Assembly (NCBI GenBank): GCA_018907035.1
Contig: JACCIC010000049.1
Span: 62,001-126,000 of the forward strand
Direction: 5' to 3'
Source: Sycobia sp. Sy_11
Taxonomy: Eukaryota > Arthropoda > Insecta > Hymenoptera > Epichrysomallidae
Length of the DNA: 64,000 nucleotides
In this document: piece by piece, positions 35,017 through 47,938 of the stretch
How positions within the stretch are numbered: position 1 is the first letter of the stretch
Layout of the letters: every line of letters begins with the position of its first letter
The notes under the pieces: model-generated
What the model was told of the DNA's origin: nothing
What the model saw: the letters and a program-made list of their open reading frames with translations, nothing else
Database searches by the model: none
Translations under genes and position numbers: made by a program

Positions 35017-37535
35017 TGAAAGTTCAAAAATAGAAAAAAAAATCGTCAAACTCACACACCCAGTTGTTTAGCTAACAATTTTTCACTAAATAAAGTTACA
35101 CGTAACAATTTCTATACGGACAAGAGAATAAATTAATCAAATAAAAGAATTAGAAAATATAATTTGCATTTAATTTTTTAATATATATATGTAATTGTAA
35201 TGAATAATTCTTTTATTAAAAATATTTTCAAGTTATTTCAAACAACATAATGGTATTATACTTTATCTCTCGTTTTTAAAGTAATACATCTGCATATTTT
35301 TATTCAATTAAAATTGCATTGTTTTTTAAATTTTAAAAACGTTTTAAAAATTATCACTTATTTAAAATGAAATAATGTTACTAAAAAAAATTATAAATTT
35401 AAATAGTGTTATTAAAAATAAAAGTTACAAGCGACTACAGTAGCTGTATTAAATCAGTGTTAACGACGTTGCTTGAGCTTGCTCTAATAGCGGACACATC
35501 GAGGGACATACGGAACTCAATCCTATTTTTATTCGATGATATATTATTTCGGTACTTATTTAAAAACTATTTTATTAGTAGCATGTATTACTAATGTTCC
35601 ATGTATAAGATCTATAAATATATCTGGCCGAGCATTAATGACCAATTATTAAATAAAAATATAAAAATTCGCAACTCGTACAATATATACGAGTGGTTGA
35701 TGATCGAAGAGTTACGAGCATTCGTTAAAATATTTACGAACTGAGCGAGGCGAGGGTTGCTGGCACGATTGTTGGATCAACGAATGCCGAAAAACGTAGA
35801 AGCGACGAAGACTGAAAATCAGAATAATGCATAAATACAAGCTATAGCGCGTCTCAACCTGAATTCATTTAATTTTGTAAATCTTTCGAATCGTAAGCTT
35901 TCATTAGCATTAAAAAATATAAATATATATTATAACATAATTTCTTTGCATCTTAGAAAAAATATTTATTTGTAAATGTTGATTCGAATCATGATACCTT
36001 ACTGTTTAAAAAAAAAAGAAGAAATTGCTTAAATTATTAAACAAAAGTTATTTTATACCTCAATTACAATGCAAAAACTTACTTACACAATACAATGATA
36101 CAGCAACTATGAATATCTGTGGAGTAGTTACTTATTGGAGGTAAAGAGAAAAAGATTTGATATTTTATTATGCCTGATTAACGCGCGATTCACTTGTTAT
36201 AGCCACGTTCCATATAGATATAAAAGGTATGATTGTAAAAGCAGGGGAATTTGCCGAGAAAGGCGTTATTTAAGGCAAGAAATAAGGACTTTCGACGGAG
36301 GCATGTAGGGACGATAGTCTTTTAAACCGAGATCGGAAGAATTAGTCAATTTCATCCCAGAAGTTCATTATTTACCTCGTTTTTGAATATATATAGATAG
36401 ATAGATAGATGGATAGATAAAATTGTACATATAACGATTATTTGCTCCTGACTTATCGTAAAGCCAGCAGACGTATAGACGTGGCAAGCACGGCAGTCGC
36501 GTGGAGCGCAAAAAGCAAAACTTACCGACGGTGGCCCATATACGGCTGGGGTATACGTGTGCGAACGCTTGGCAAGTCGATTGATAATCACTTATCGCAT
36601 TTATCCCCGACACTTGTGGCTAACTCAAATGCTATCTCAAGTTCGTGAAAACATGATAAGTAAATTGTATTCGATGCGGATATACATTTCAATGCAAAAT
36701 CCGTTCGACGAAACCCTGATTAATCTTCCGATCGGAGCCAATATCCGTGTCTCGAGTTATTCCATTGCGCGGAGAGCTGCAGCGGCTAGTACTGAACGCT
36801 TAACGAATCATGGACAAAAAAAAAAAAAAAGAAAAAACGGTCCCCGAGATCTCTTCGGCAGTCGAACGGTAGGGGATGGGGCACGGCTACGATTGGTAAA
36901 AGTTTTGATATAAATTACTGACGTATAGTCATTTTTTAAGGACATTATATAATTGAAGGCTTGAAGAAGAAAATATATGTAATAGACAATTATTCTAAAA
37001 AAGCTGATATTTTATTTAGAAATATGTAATGACAAATATGGTGAAAATAATATAAAAAATGTTTTTAATGTTTGCAACCATAAAATCCTTAATTTATATT
37101 TAATTTGAGAAAAGGATAAAAAATCCTTTCTAGTACAAACTATAATCGTTCGGAAATCTTTATAAGCGGCGAACATACATTTACAATAGGTTATAACTGC
37201 TAGGGCGTATCTTTCTTTGTTTATGACGATAATACTTGCTGCTTGTATAACACGCAGCCCGTATGTCGAATCTAGTTATTTAACATATTATCATAATTAT
37301 TATTATTGGTATTATTAATATTATTAATATAATTATTATTACAGAAGTGTTCAATTAAATGTAATAAAGCACAAATAATTGTGCTAGTTATTATTCAATA
37401 TATATACTACGACAACTTTTCAGATTTGACGACACATAAGGAGAACCCAAATACCACAAGCTACCTCGTTTTTCCTTTATTCTATTAATTTGTATCTTTG
37501 ATTAAAGCTTTTGCGTTATTTATATAAGGTGTTAT

Positions 37536-37539
<4 letters not shown>

Positions 37540-37593
<54 letters not shown>
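37540..37593. repeat. (TA)n microsatellite
   Basis: A 54-bp TA tract. Confidence 0.95.
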
Positions 37594-37595
<2 letters not shown>

Positions 37596-38233
37596 GTGAA
37601 AAAATGTTAATCAATGCTTGAAAAGTAAGAATAAATTATTAAATATCCAAAATTAAATTAGTTTCTGCAATTGTTGAAATCTTCGAAAATGAGTGCTTTA
37701 TTTCTTACAAGGAGTGAAAGTAAAAACATTGCACAATTTTGTGAACAAAACTGAACTTCTCAAAATTCGCAGCATTCTAAACAGATAAGAAATCGGCAAT
37801 GCAATTATTATAAAATATTTATTTCTCAAATTCTTTTAGAATGCTTCGATATTTTTCTTGTTAATAGTCTATCGAAAAAATCGTATTTCTGAGTAATGCT
37901 TGCGTTTGCTGTAAATAAGTTTTTTCTCCATGTATTAAATTTAATTTATAAAAATTTAATTTACAAATTTATAAAACAGACGATTTTTAAGTTTAGTTTC
38001 AGTTTTAAAAAAATTATATTTACAATAGAAATAACAAAGGAAAGATTTGCGAAACATCCAATCAGCAGTAATCACATATTTTAATGGTTTTTTTTTTCTT
38101 CTCAATTTGGCATAATTTATTTGTTTGCGTTTATAAGCGAGTAACACGTTAAAAAGCGAACCAAATTCATATCCAAATTCTTTTCGTACTCATACTCCAT
38201 ATTAAAATAACTAGCATACGTCTTCTCAAACTT

Positions 38234-38239
38234 TTTATT
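38234..38239 (-). terminator. Candidate polyadenylation signal for BAG6
   Basis: An AATAAA hexamer reads on the minus strand about 435 nt after the BAG6 stop codon. The intervening 3'UTR contains a C+T-rich run at 38,626-38,660 and a long T-run (A-run on the plus strand) near 38,427. A further AATAAA lies at ~38,117-38,122. The site actually used is unknown. Confidence 0.35.
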
Positions 38240-38673
38240 ATTGTAATAAATCCGAAGACAAGAAATCAAAAGAAAGGAAAGAAAAAATAAATTTTTGAAA
38301 CACACAAGCCAATCTATGATCCAAACTACTTTACAGCGATCTCAAGCATCTCATCAGTCTATTCACTTTTGCTCATCGTCCATTTAAAAAAACCGTTGCT
38401 TTCACCCTGCAAAAAAATACACACAAAAAAAAAAAAAAAAAAAAGGAAGAGGAGGAAGAAGAAGAAAGAACGCGGCATGATCGATCATTCGTCTCGCCAA
38501 AGAATCATTAGAAAAACGACAATAAGAAAGTAAAAACAAAAAACTAAAACGACGGCGACCACGATTCTCCTCTTGGTAATCATTATCGCGGCCTCGACCG
38601 CTCGCCACGACGTCGTCAGGGGCAGGAGGAGGAAGAGGAGGAGGAGGAGGAGGAGGCGGCGGTGGCGCTGGCC

Positions 38674-41600
38674 CTATTTGCTCGCGTCGGCCGCGTTCGC
38701 CTGCACCGACGGATTGCCGGGGGGCTTCGTCGCGACCGGGGTCGTGCCCGACGACGGGGCGTTGTTCGACGGCGTCGTCGCGCCCTCCTGCTTCTTGTCC
38801 TTGCCGCTGCTGTCGCTGTCCGAGGGCGCGAAGTACTTGGTGGCGTTGGGGAATCTGCGCGCGTTGGGGAAGTCCGGCGTCTTGAGCCTGCCCGGGTGCA
38901 GGCAGTCCTTGATGGCCTGGCCGAAGGCGTTCCTGACGGCGGGCGCGGCGGCGACGGCGCTGGCCGCGCCCTGGGCCTCCTCGACCTGGGAGTGGGCGAT
39001 GCTCTCGCGCACGAGCCGCTCGACCGAGGCGACGATCGGCGTCGTGTTGGCCGGCGTCGGATTCACCAGGATCTGGGGCTTCTGCTGCTCGATGAGCTTG
39101 CGCCGCTTGGAGGGCATGCAGCTTAAGTAGGCGTCGCTGAAGGGCAGCGGTCCGCCCTGGAGAGCTTGCATCTGGACCTGGCGTCGCTGGCGAACCGAGT
39201 CCCGGGCTATTATTGGCACCCATTCCTGCGGAAAGACGTAGAACAAGAGATCGTGATTTCTGTCCTGTTTCATGGGCTAGCAGGTATTACGTTTAAATAT
39301 GATGGTTGCGAAGTAAATTAATCGCTGTATAAATATATTAATTAATACTCTGTGTTGATTAAGAAAGCTTTGCTTTGTTATACGTGTAAATGCTCGATTA
39401 GACGAATAAAAAGTTTTTTATGCTTTTGTATTATTTCGGTCTCTGATTGAAAGAATTAGTTAAGAATATACCTATGTAGTACTATATTTCAATTTCGATT
39501 CTCTTTTTATACCTACATTTAAATTACTAAATAATTACAAATTACTTGTTGCGTGGTTTAATATAATATTTTTCATGGATGTTATTTTTTAAATAAAAGA
39601 ATTTTAATTAATTATGAAATTTAAGGAGATGGCGAAATCAATTGTTACCAATCGAGCACTAATTATTGCAAAACTTAGTTTATCATGCCGTTCATTTACG
39701 TTAATTGTATCTTGTTACGATGTTTCAAGCAGATTCGTTCAACCTTGAATATAATTAATAAGGAAATGAGAACCTTTTAAAAAATTTATTTATAATTTCT
39801 GGCTATCAAATTTTTAAAATGTTCTCATTTCCACAAGATTTGACAAATCTATTTTAAACTTTAGAGTATTGAAAATTAGTCGTAACAGGGCATGATTAAC
39901 TAAAAAATTGTATAAAACAGGACTTTTTGCTCAATAGATATAAAAAAGAAGTCGACATTTAGTTAAGGGGACTTCCGAGACCACGTTACCGACTGAGGTA
40001 ATCATAAACACGCGCCAAAAATGCAATACGCACTTCCATAACATTTTTTACTTATTTTACAAGTATTATTTAATAAAAATAAGAATTGACCTTTTATGCA
40101 ATTTATCTTTACACGGTATCTTGTTTCGTTTAAAAAGATGTTGAAATAGCTTTAAAAAGTTAGAACGAAATTTGGAGTTCAGGTAACGTAAAGCGAGAAA
40201 TACGCACTTCAGTTATATGTTTCATTTATTTATCAGTGCTCTTATGTAGAAGCAAGAGTTAGATAAATATCTTGAAGAGGGGAGTCATCTCTTATTACAG
40301 TCTCCGACGTCTTCTTTGATTTGAGTCAGATAATAAAGCTTAACTGTCGCCATATGTCGATCATCAATTTTTAAGAGGCTGTCGAAGAGCTCGCGAAGAT
40401 TCGTTATAAAATTTCGTCATCGGCTCACATCCTATTTTTCATTTTTCGGATTTAATGTTCGTTCAGCGCTAATTAAATGATATCAATTTTTTGCTTTAAT
40501 GGTTGATACCTCGCTTAATAGCGTTTCCATATTATAATTACTTTGAAATGAATTAAGCGAGAAAAATGTGCTTCGCTTTATGACGAGGCTCATTTGACAT
40601 TATATATTTGTTTACGTCCGACATTTACCATCTCGCGTTGGATTTTTCAATTTTCGCCACGAATTTTCGTTTTGCACAATTGTAACGGTATCTTTCTTTT
40701 CTGTTGGCGGTGGCTATCTCACTTAACAGTATTTTGTCATTCACAATGATCCAAAATTGTTTAATGGAGAAAAATCATCCTCCTATTACGCACGTTAATT
40801 TTAGTCCGATATCTTAACATAGGTGGAGTAAAGTTCTTCAATTCATAGTATCTTTTGTTACTCCAAGAGTAAACTTTTACACTCGTATAAGAAAATTGAC
40901 TATACCTTGTCGACAAGTAGGTTTTTGAACTATTTTTATAATAATGCGCAACTATCCGTGCGTATCATAAAAATCTTAAATTATGCACAATAACAATTTT
41001 TCTTATTCGCGGATAAAACTAGTTTTTTCATTATATTCCTTAGTAATAGAAGTAATATAAATATTGATATTAATTAATATTATTATGAAACAAAGCTTCG
41101 AATGTATAAAAGCCAAACTTTATGTGTTTTCATGATTGCTTTTTTTTTATTAAGATAAATAAAATTATACTAAAAATTCATGTGCGTGATTATGATTTTT
41201 AATTTGGCTTATTTGATGCTTGCATACATAAATAAAGACTTAAAATAATTTTTTTTAATCAATGCTTTTAGTGAAACGAAATAAGCCGTAATAAATTTAT
41301 TTATAGTATCCAATAAGCAACTACTATGAATTTATGAGATTTATTTTGAATAAATTGAAATTATATTATTGAGAAAACCTTTGCTAAATTACAATAATTA
41401 TCATGAAAGATTTGAAAAAAAAATTGTATACTTCACTATAGAAAGGTTAAAATATTCAGAAATCACTATCTTGTTTATTATTGCATTTTCAAAAAATAAT
41501 GCGCAGTTTAAAGAGCGCACATGTACTAAAATTGTTGGTTATGATTAATACATCATTTAGTAACGAAATATTTTTTTACATTTGACTTTTAATAATTGAA

Positions 41601-44600
41601 ATTTTCAATAAAATTTTTATTAAATTAATTATGGTAATTCATGCAATTGGTTTTAACAAATTTTATATTTTTAATGATAACAGAATGTGCTGAAGAGAGA
41701 GATTATTCTTTTAAAAAGAACGAATATAATGTATGTATATAATTAAGTCTAAAAAATTCTAATGAATTTCTATATATCCAACTGTTTGTTAAACTCTATT
41801 ATTTATATATAGAGCCATTATTTTATGCAAAGTTCAGTGCTTCTAAAGTGTTCTTAATATTAATTGGGCTAAAAAATATTTTTGATTTTTCTTTTGAAAT
41901 ATGATGTTCAAAATATAATTTTATATAGTTCCATGAAATGAAGATAACATTGGTTTATATAAATAAATAAAGCTACTACGTGCACGCAAGCTCAAAAAGG
42001 CCTCATTTCGAATTTAACAGAGTACCAATTTAAATAATAGGAAATAAAACATTTTTATAATATATTCAATTTTCACACACACAAGCACACACATTTTTTT
42101 TCTTCAAATTCTTAACAGTTTTTCTACTCTATCCAAAACATTTAAAGTAATTTTTTAATCCTATAAACTTTAAATTAAATTCTTGAAATTATTTTCTAAA
42201 AAGTTCTCTTATTATTCTCGATCTTCGGTTTGGGTGGAATATTTGCCAATTAATGAAATAGACGAAAAATGTACGGTTTTTTGAGAAAAATTGTAAAAGC
42301 ATTATAGATGTATTTTTTGGTAAAGTTATACGAAGATATTTAAAATAATGACTTTCTATTTTCGTATTTGTCATTAAAAAGTCGATGGACTGGATAAAAT
42401 TAAAGAGCAATAAACTATAATTTGTGGTCTCAACTGACGCGACTAATTATTGATAAAGCTCTTTGTTTTTCTATTTTAGAACCTATCATATATTAAAAGA
42501 ATAAAGGGTAAATTATATAAATTATACATTTCTGTTTATAAATATATTTTCATTATATACGGGAGTATTCGTTGAAAACTGATCAATGGAGGGCCGTGAC
42601 GCATTTTTTTGCATAAAATATGTTTTATTACAGTTTCTAATACAATTCTGTAACTGCTTGAGTAAAGTCCTAAGTTTTTTATGTTATTTATTATTATACT
42701 TATTTTTTCTTCAAAAATCTTTTTTACCATTGCAAACTTTTGCTTAAAATTCTGGAATTTTTTTTAATCCAACTTGTAAACTTCGATTTTCAATATTTTA
42801 TATTGAAGAGGTGTTAAAAAGGTTTCTAAAGTTATAAAATACAAAAGATGTTCTAGTAACGTGAACGTTGATCTTGCAGCATCGAACTTCGCTATTATGA
42901 ACACATTATATGTATTAATAAATACATACCGATAAAACTGTTCCCTTTTCTAAAAAGTTGTAAAATATATTTTATGCGTAAAATAGTGCGAAATCAGTTT
43001 TGATGGATGCTCTCACTTCCTGATTTTTAATTTTTATGAAGTTGCAGATATAAAATTATTTTTATTACTATTTTTATTTATTATTTTCTAGACACGCGAA
43101 TCGATTTTACAACCCTATATGAGTAATGAAAAAACTCTAAAACATTCTGTTACCTTAGTTATCATAAAATGCAGTTATGTTTTCTATATAGCCCGCCTCT
43201 TTTACATGCTAATAATGAGCTAAGTGAAGCTAGTATTTGTTATTCATTGCTAAAATAATTACTAAATAAGCAAGTGATTAAACTAGTGAGTATTGACACT
43301 AATAGTTTGTAAACGAACCTCAATATATTGCGTCTGCGATTGTACCATCTCACAAATTTAATTTGCTAATCTACGTAAAAGGAACTTAGTCCATATATTA
43401 TTACAAACAAACAAATTATTTAACTTCTCAAAAGTTATTTTTAATCAAAACATTAAAAAAATTCATTATATTTTATAATATAAAATGATAATTGATAAAG
43501 CAAAAATTTTTTTAAGCATATTTTCATTTCCAATTTATAAATAACATATCTATTATTATCTATTATTATATATTATTTATTAATCTATTATATATATTAA
43601 TATTATTTTTTTAATATTTATATTATTATTCAACAAAAAATTAAAATAATAATATACAAGAGAATTATTAATCATTGCTTACAGGAGGTAAATTTTCTGC
43701 TCCTGGGAAAGTTTCGGGTATCTCTTCTCCAGCTAGATCCATTGAATTATCGATTAATTTATCATCCAGCACTTCAGTTTCCATAAACTATTCCACAAAT
43801 TAAAAAGAAATATTGGGTATTGTTATATTGTTGCATATATTCAATATTGATAGATTTATAAAAAATTAATAATGAACTAACTAGTTAAAAATATAAAACT
43901 AAAAATTTTAATTAAGTCTCTTTTAAATGAAAACATATTGATTTTTTTATTTCAGATATTAATATTAAGACTATTTTAGATATTAGTATTAATATTATTT
44001 TCTATAATTTTGATAAATATTACTATTAAATCAAAGGCAATACAAGTTCATTTTTAAATAATAATGTTTCGAAGTATTTTTATCATCCTCCATTGTTTTA
44101 TAATAAAATTTTTTATTCATGAATTTTGTAGAATTAATGTTGGTCAATATAAATATACCACACTAAACTTTATGCACTATATGCTTTAAACATAGGTTAG
44201 TGTGGTTCATTTAAGTATTAACCAACCTTAGCCATGCAAGCTCAATAATTCAAAATTTTTGTTATATTACTATAATAATTAACATCTAAATCATCAAATG
44301 AATACAATGATTTTATTTCTTATTATTTTAAATGTATGACCAATTTTAATGAATAAAAAAATCAAATGATTATACCATTTGATGTTTTACCTCAGAACTA
44401 ATTTCCATTTTTTCGTCTTTAATTTCTTGCTGATGCTGTTGTAAAGGTAAGGCTTGAGCTTGGGCTTCAGGTTGTGGTACCTCCTCAAACTTTACTGTTT
44501 CGCTTTCCATAGCTTCTACAGATTCAGCTGGTGGTGCACTTGGTTCATCCTTGTAAACTAACAGAGAAGTTATTTCACTTTGAGACATTTGAGATGTCCT

Positions 44601-47600
44601 CGTCGCATAAGCTCGAATTCGCGGGTTTAAAATACTAAGAAGTAATAATTGAACATGTGGATGAATCACTTCTGTAAGCTGATCCTAAAAACGAATAAAT
44701 AAAATAGTTTTATTAATTTTTATAAAGTTTCATAATTGATTCAATATAAAATAAATATTTATTCACAGAAATTTTAATAATAAGTTACCATTTTTTTGCT
44801 TACCAGAAAACGAGATACAATATTTTCAAGTGTCGTTTGTCCCCCCTGAAGAATATATTGAAGTACTGCACTAGACTGGTCCTCTAATTTTTTTGCTAAA
44901 GATACTGCTTCTTGAGCAAAAGCTGTGTCATCTAAGTCTGAGGAAATTATATAATTAATTAAAATCAATAGTATTATTTTATAAAATTCATTGATAAAAA
45001 TTAGAAAAACAAATAATATGTAAGTTGAATTAAAAATATAATCAAAATTTACTTTTTTATAGAAATAAATCATGCTTAATTGCCTTATATGTATAATGAA
45101 AATAGCTCATTTTTATTAGAAATATTTATCCACAAAATTTGTGAATAAATTAAAGAACTAAATAAAAAATTGGAATATTGATAATAATTTTACAATAATT
45201 TTTAAAATTAAAAATATAATAAATATAATAAATAATCTTACCATTATTAAAAAGGAGCTTTAAAAATTCAAAGCAAAATTTGCGTAACATAGCTTCAATA
45301 GTCGCAGGTATATTGACTCGCCTATTAGCTGATTCTAATTCAGGTACAACGAGAAAATCAAGATATTGACGATTGAGAGTGACGATTTGTTCAACAACTT
45401 GTTCTTGGAGAGCCCCTTGTTGGACGTTTGGGAAGGAATGTTCTAGAAATTCACGAAGAGGTCGTCGAAGGCTCATGAGTGGTGTAGATTGACCTAGGTT
45501 CAGTTGCATCAGTCCTCCAAATGTAATGTTTCTTAACTGTATAGATAAATAATAAAAATACAATTTCAAAATTTGTATGTATATATATATATATAGCAAG
45601 TATTACCAAGAATAGCCAAAGATCAATTAAAAAGTTTCGTCCTGCAAAATCATCTACGCGAACATTTAGCGTTCTCAATAATTCTGCTAATGGTACGTGA
45701 CTATTAGGAGTCAAATGTATTTCACTTGCATTTGGTCTGTAAAAAAATTTTTATATTTATTTTTTCTAAGTAAGAATAATATAATATCAATACTCTTTTA
45801 AACCTCTTAAATTCTTATTTTATAACACAATATCTACAGATAAAATAATACATAAAATATCATTTTTTACTTACCCAGTTCCAATTAACGAAATACCTAC
45901 TTCTGCACCATCCGATGATTGCAATAATTCGCCTATAGTTATTGCTAATTCTAAATAGAATAGTTTTCAAGTTAAAAATACAAAACAAAAATAAGTTGCT
46001 ATTAAGCCAATTTAATGAATTCACCTCCAGCTAATGCTTGACCTTCATTTTGAAGGAGGTCCCGAGCTAAATTGACATTTCCACCAAAACTGACCGAGTG
46101 ACTTTGTGTAGGATTTCTGGCAGAAGCAGATGATTGGGATGCTACAATTATAACTTTAGTTTTTATCTTTAATATTGTGACATTCTTATAAATGTGATGT
46201 ATTTATATTTTTAAAAATTGATTTCTAAAATAATGGAATATCAGTGATGAAGGCAATGAATAAAACAATAATGATTCACTGCTAAGTATACTATTTAAAT
46301 CTTATCTTATCTTATAAAATTAATATAAAAAGCATATAATGAAATAATTACCAGATTGTGAAGGACGGTTGCGATTTTCTGGTGTTGCTGACTGATTTCC
46401 TTGGTTTGACTGTGAAGTAGACGTCGAAGACGTCGAATTGGCTGCACTTGGCGGTGTTCTACGCACATGATGTGAATTGCATGGCAAGAAAGGATCAAAT
46501 TCAAAACTTTGACCCATTCCCATCCCAACGTTCAAGGGATGCGTGTGAGGATGCAACACATGCGGTCGTGCTGTACTTCGTGTCTGAGTGGATGTTGTTG
46601 GGTGTGTGCCAATATTACTCCTTTGAATAAAATAAAAATAATAAATTTATCTCTCAATTGGTCATTGACCTGTTATAATTAATGCAAATTTTAATGCGTT
46701 CAATATCTAAATTTGATTAAATAATAATATGAATACCTAGCCTGCGTGCTTTGACCAGAATTAGCTGCCCCGATATCCATAGTTTGCTGTCCAACAATGG
46801 TTACAAATGGTATGTTAGTTGCTGTGTTAACAGTTGCACCATTTGTCGAATCCATTTCAAAGTTTCTCTCGTTTAAAGCGCTCTGCAACGCTTGGCGAAG
46901 TAAGGCAAAGGGTGGAGTCATTGAGATTAAATTAGCTGTTCCTCTAACTGAATGAATAAAATTTTTTAACATTATTTAAAAAATTTGAAGCAATAATTCT
47001 ACTAATTTAATTATGAGTAAAATATACCATTGCCACTATTGTTATTATTATTATTACTTTGAGCCTGTTCATTCTCTGAACCATCCATAGCACTGGGAGA
47101 ACTTATAGTACTTATAGTGCTGCTTTCAGGACTAAGTTCCATGGATAATGCCACATTACTTGATAGATTCATAAGAGTATCTTTATGTTAAAAGTGACCA
47201 TTAATAAAGGAATATTAGTAAGATCTACTAAACAATTAAGTAAAACAATAACATTAATAATGCCCAATGAAGCAATAAATTTTGATTATTCAAATGATCA
47301 GTTTGTTAAAAGTAATTTTTTTTTAATATTGTAAGTTCACAGTTAATATGTCAATTTAATTACCTAAGAAGGAAGGCTGATTTTGTTGTCCATTTGCATT
47401 TTGAGAAATAGTTCGAATATTAAAACTGGCAGTTCTACTAGGTTGATCTGCAGTACTAGTTGTAGGGGAGGATGGTCGAGTAGCTTCATTACCTTCATCA
47501 GTAGTATTATTATTGTTGGTTGTACTGCTTCTGGTTAAATTAATATGAGGCTGGAATAAAATAAAATTTTTTTTATAGATTATTAAAAATTTTTTTTTTT

Positions 47601-47883
47601 GATTTATAGTTGTTTAGTTTATATTAATTCAGTTTAATCTCTTTCAGTTAAGTTTAGTTATATATTACCTCAAGTTGAATGGGTATTCCAGCCTGTAATA
47701 TAGCTGAATGTTGTATTATTATTGGACGACATCTTAAATTTCTTGGTGGCTGTTGTCCCATATCTACAATTATATCACTCAATGCATGACAAGCGTGTGC
47801 TAAGTAATGCAAACTCTCACTCACACCATCAACTATTCTTTGATTTTCTGTGACACCTTCTGATCCAGCCTACAAAATATATG

Positions 47884-47938
<55 letters not shown>

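Larger units (their letters stand above)
33120..38230. other. AT-rich intergenic stretch downstream of BAG6
   Basis: It holds a possible solo LTR (34,087-34,362), a possible terminal exon (34,930-35,016), a short (GATA)n at about 36,394-36,417 and a (TA)n tract. Otherwise I see nothing that looks coding. Confidence 0.5.

Noticed and set aside
38573..39130. 185-codon plus-strand open frame (and a 273-codon shifted minus frame)
   Set aside because: Both are shadows of the GC-rich BAG6 last exon; the 38,674-39,225 frame has the family motifs.
39967..39976. GGGGACTTCC, a perfect NF-kappaB-type site in BAG6 intron 19
   Set aside because: A lone 10-mer match in a 4.5-kb intron is expected by chance fairly often, and nothing nearby supports function.
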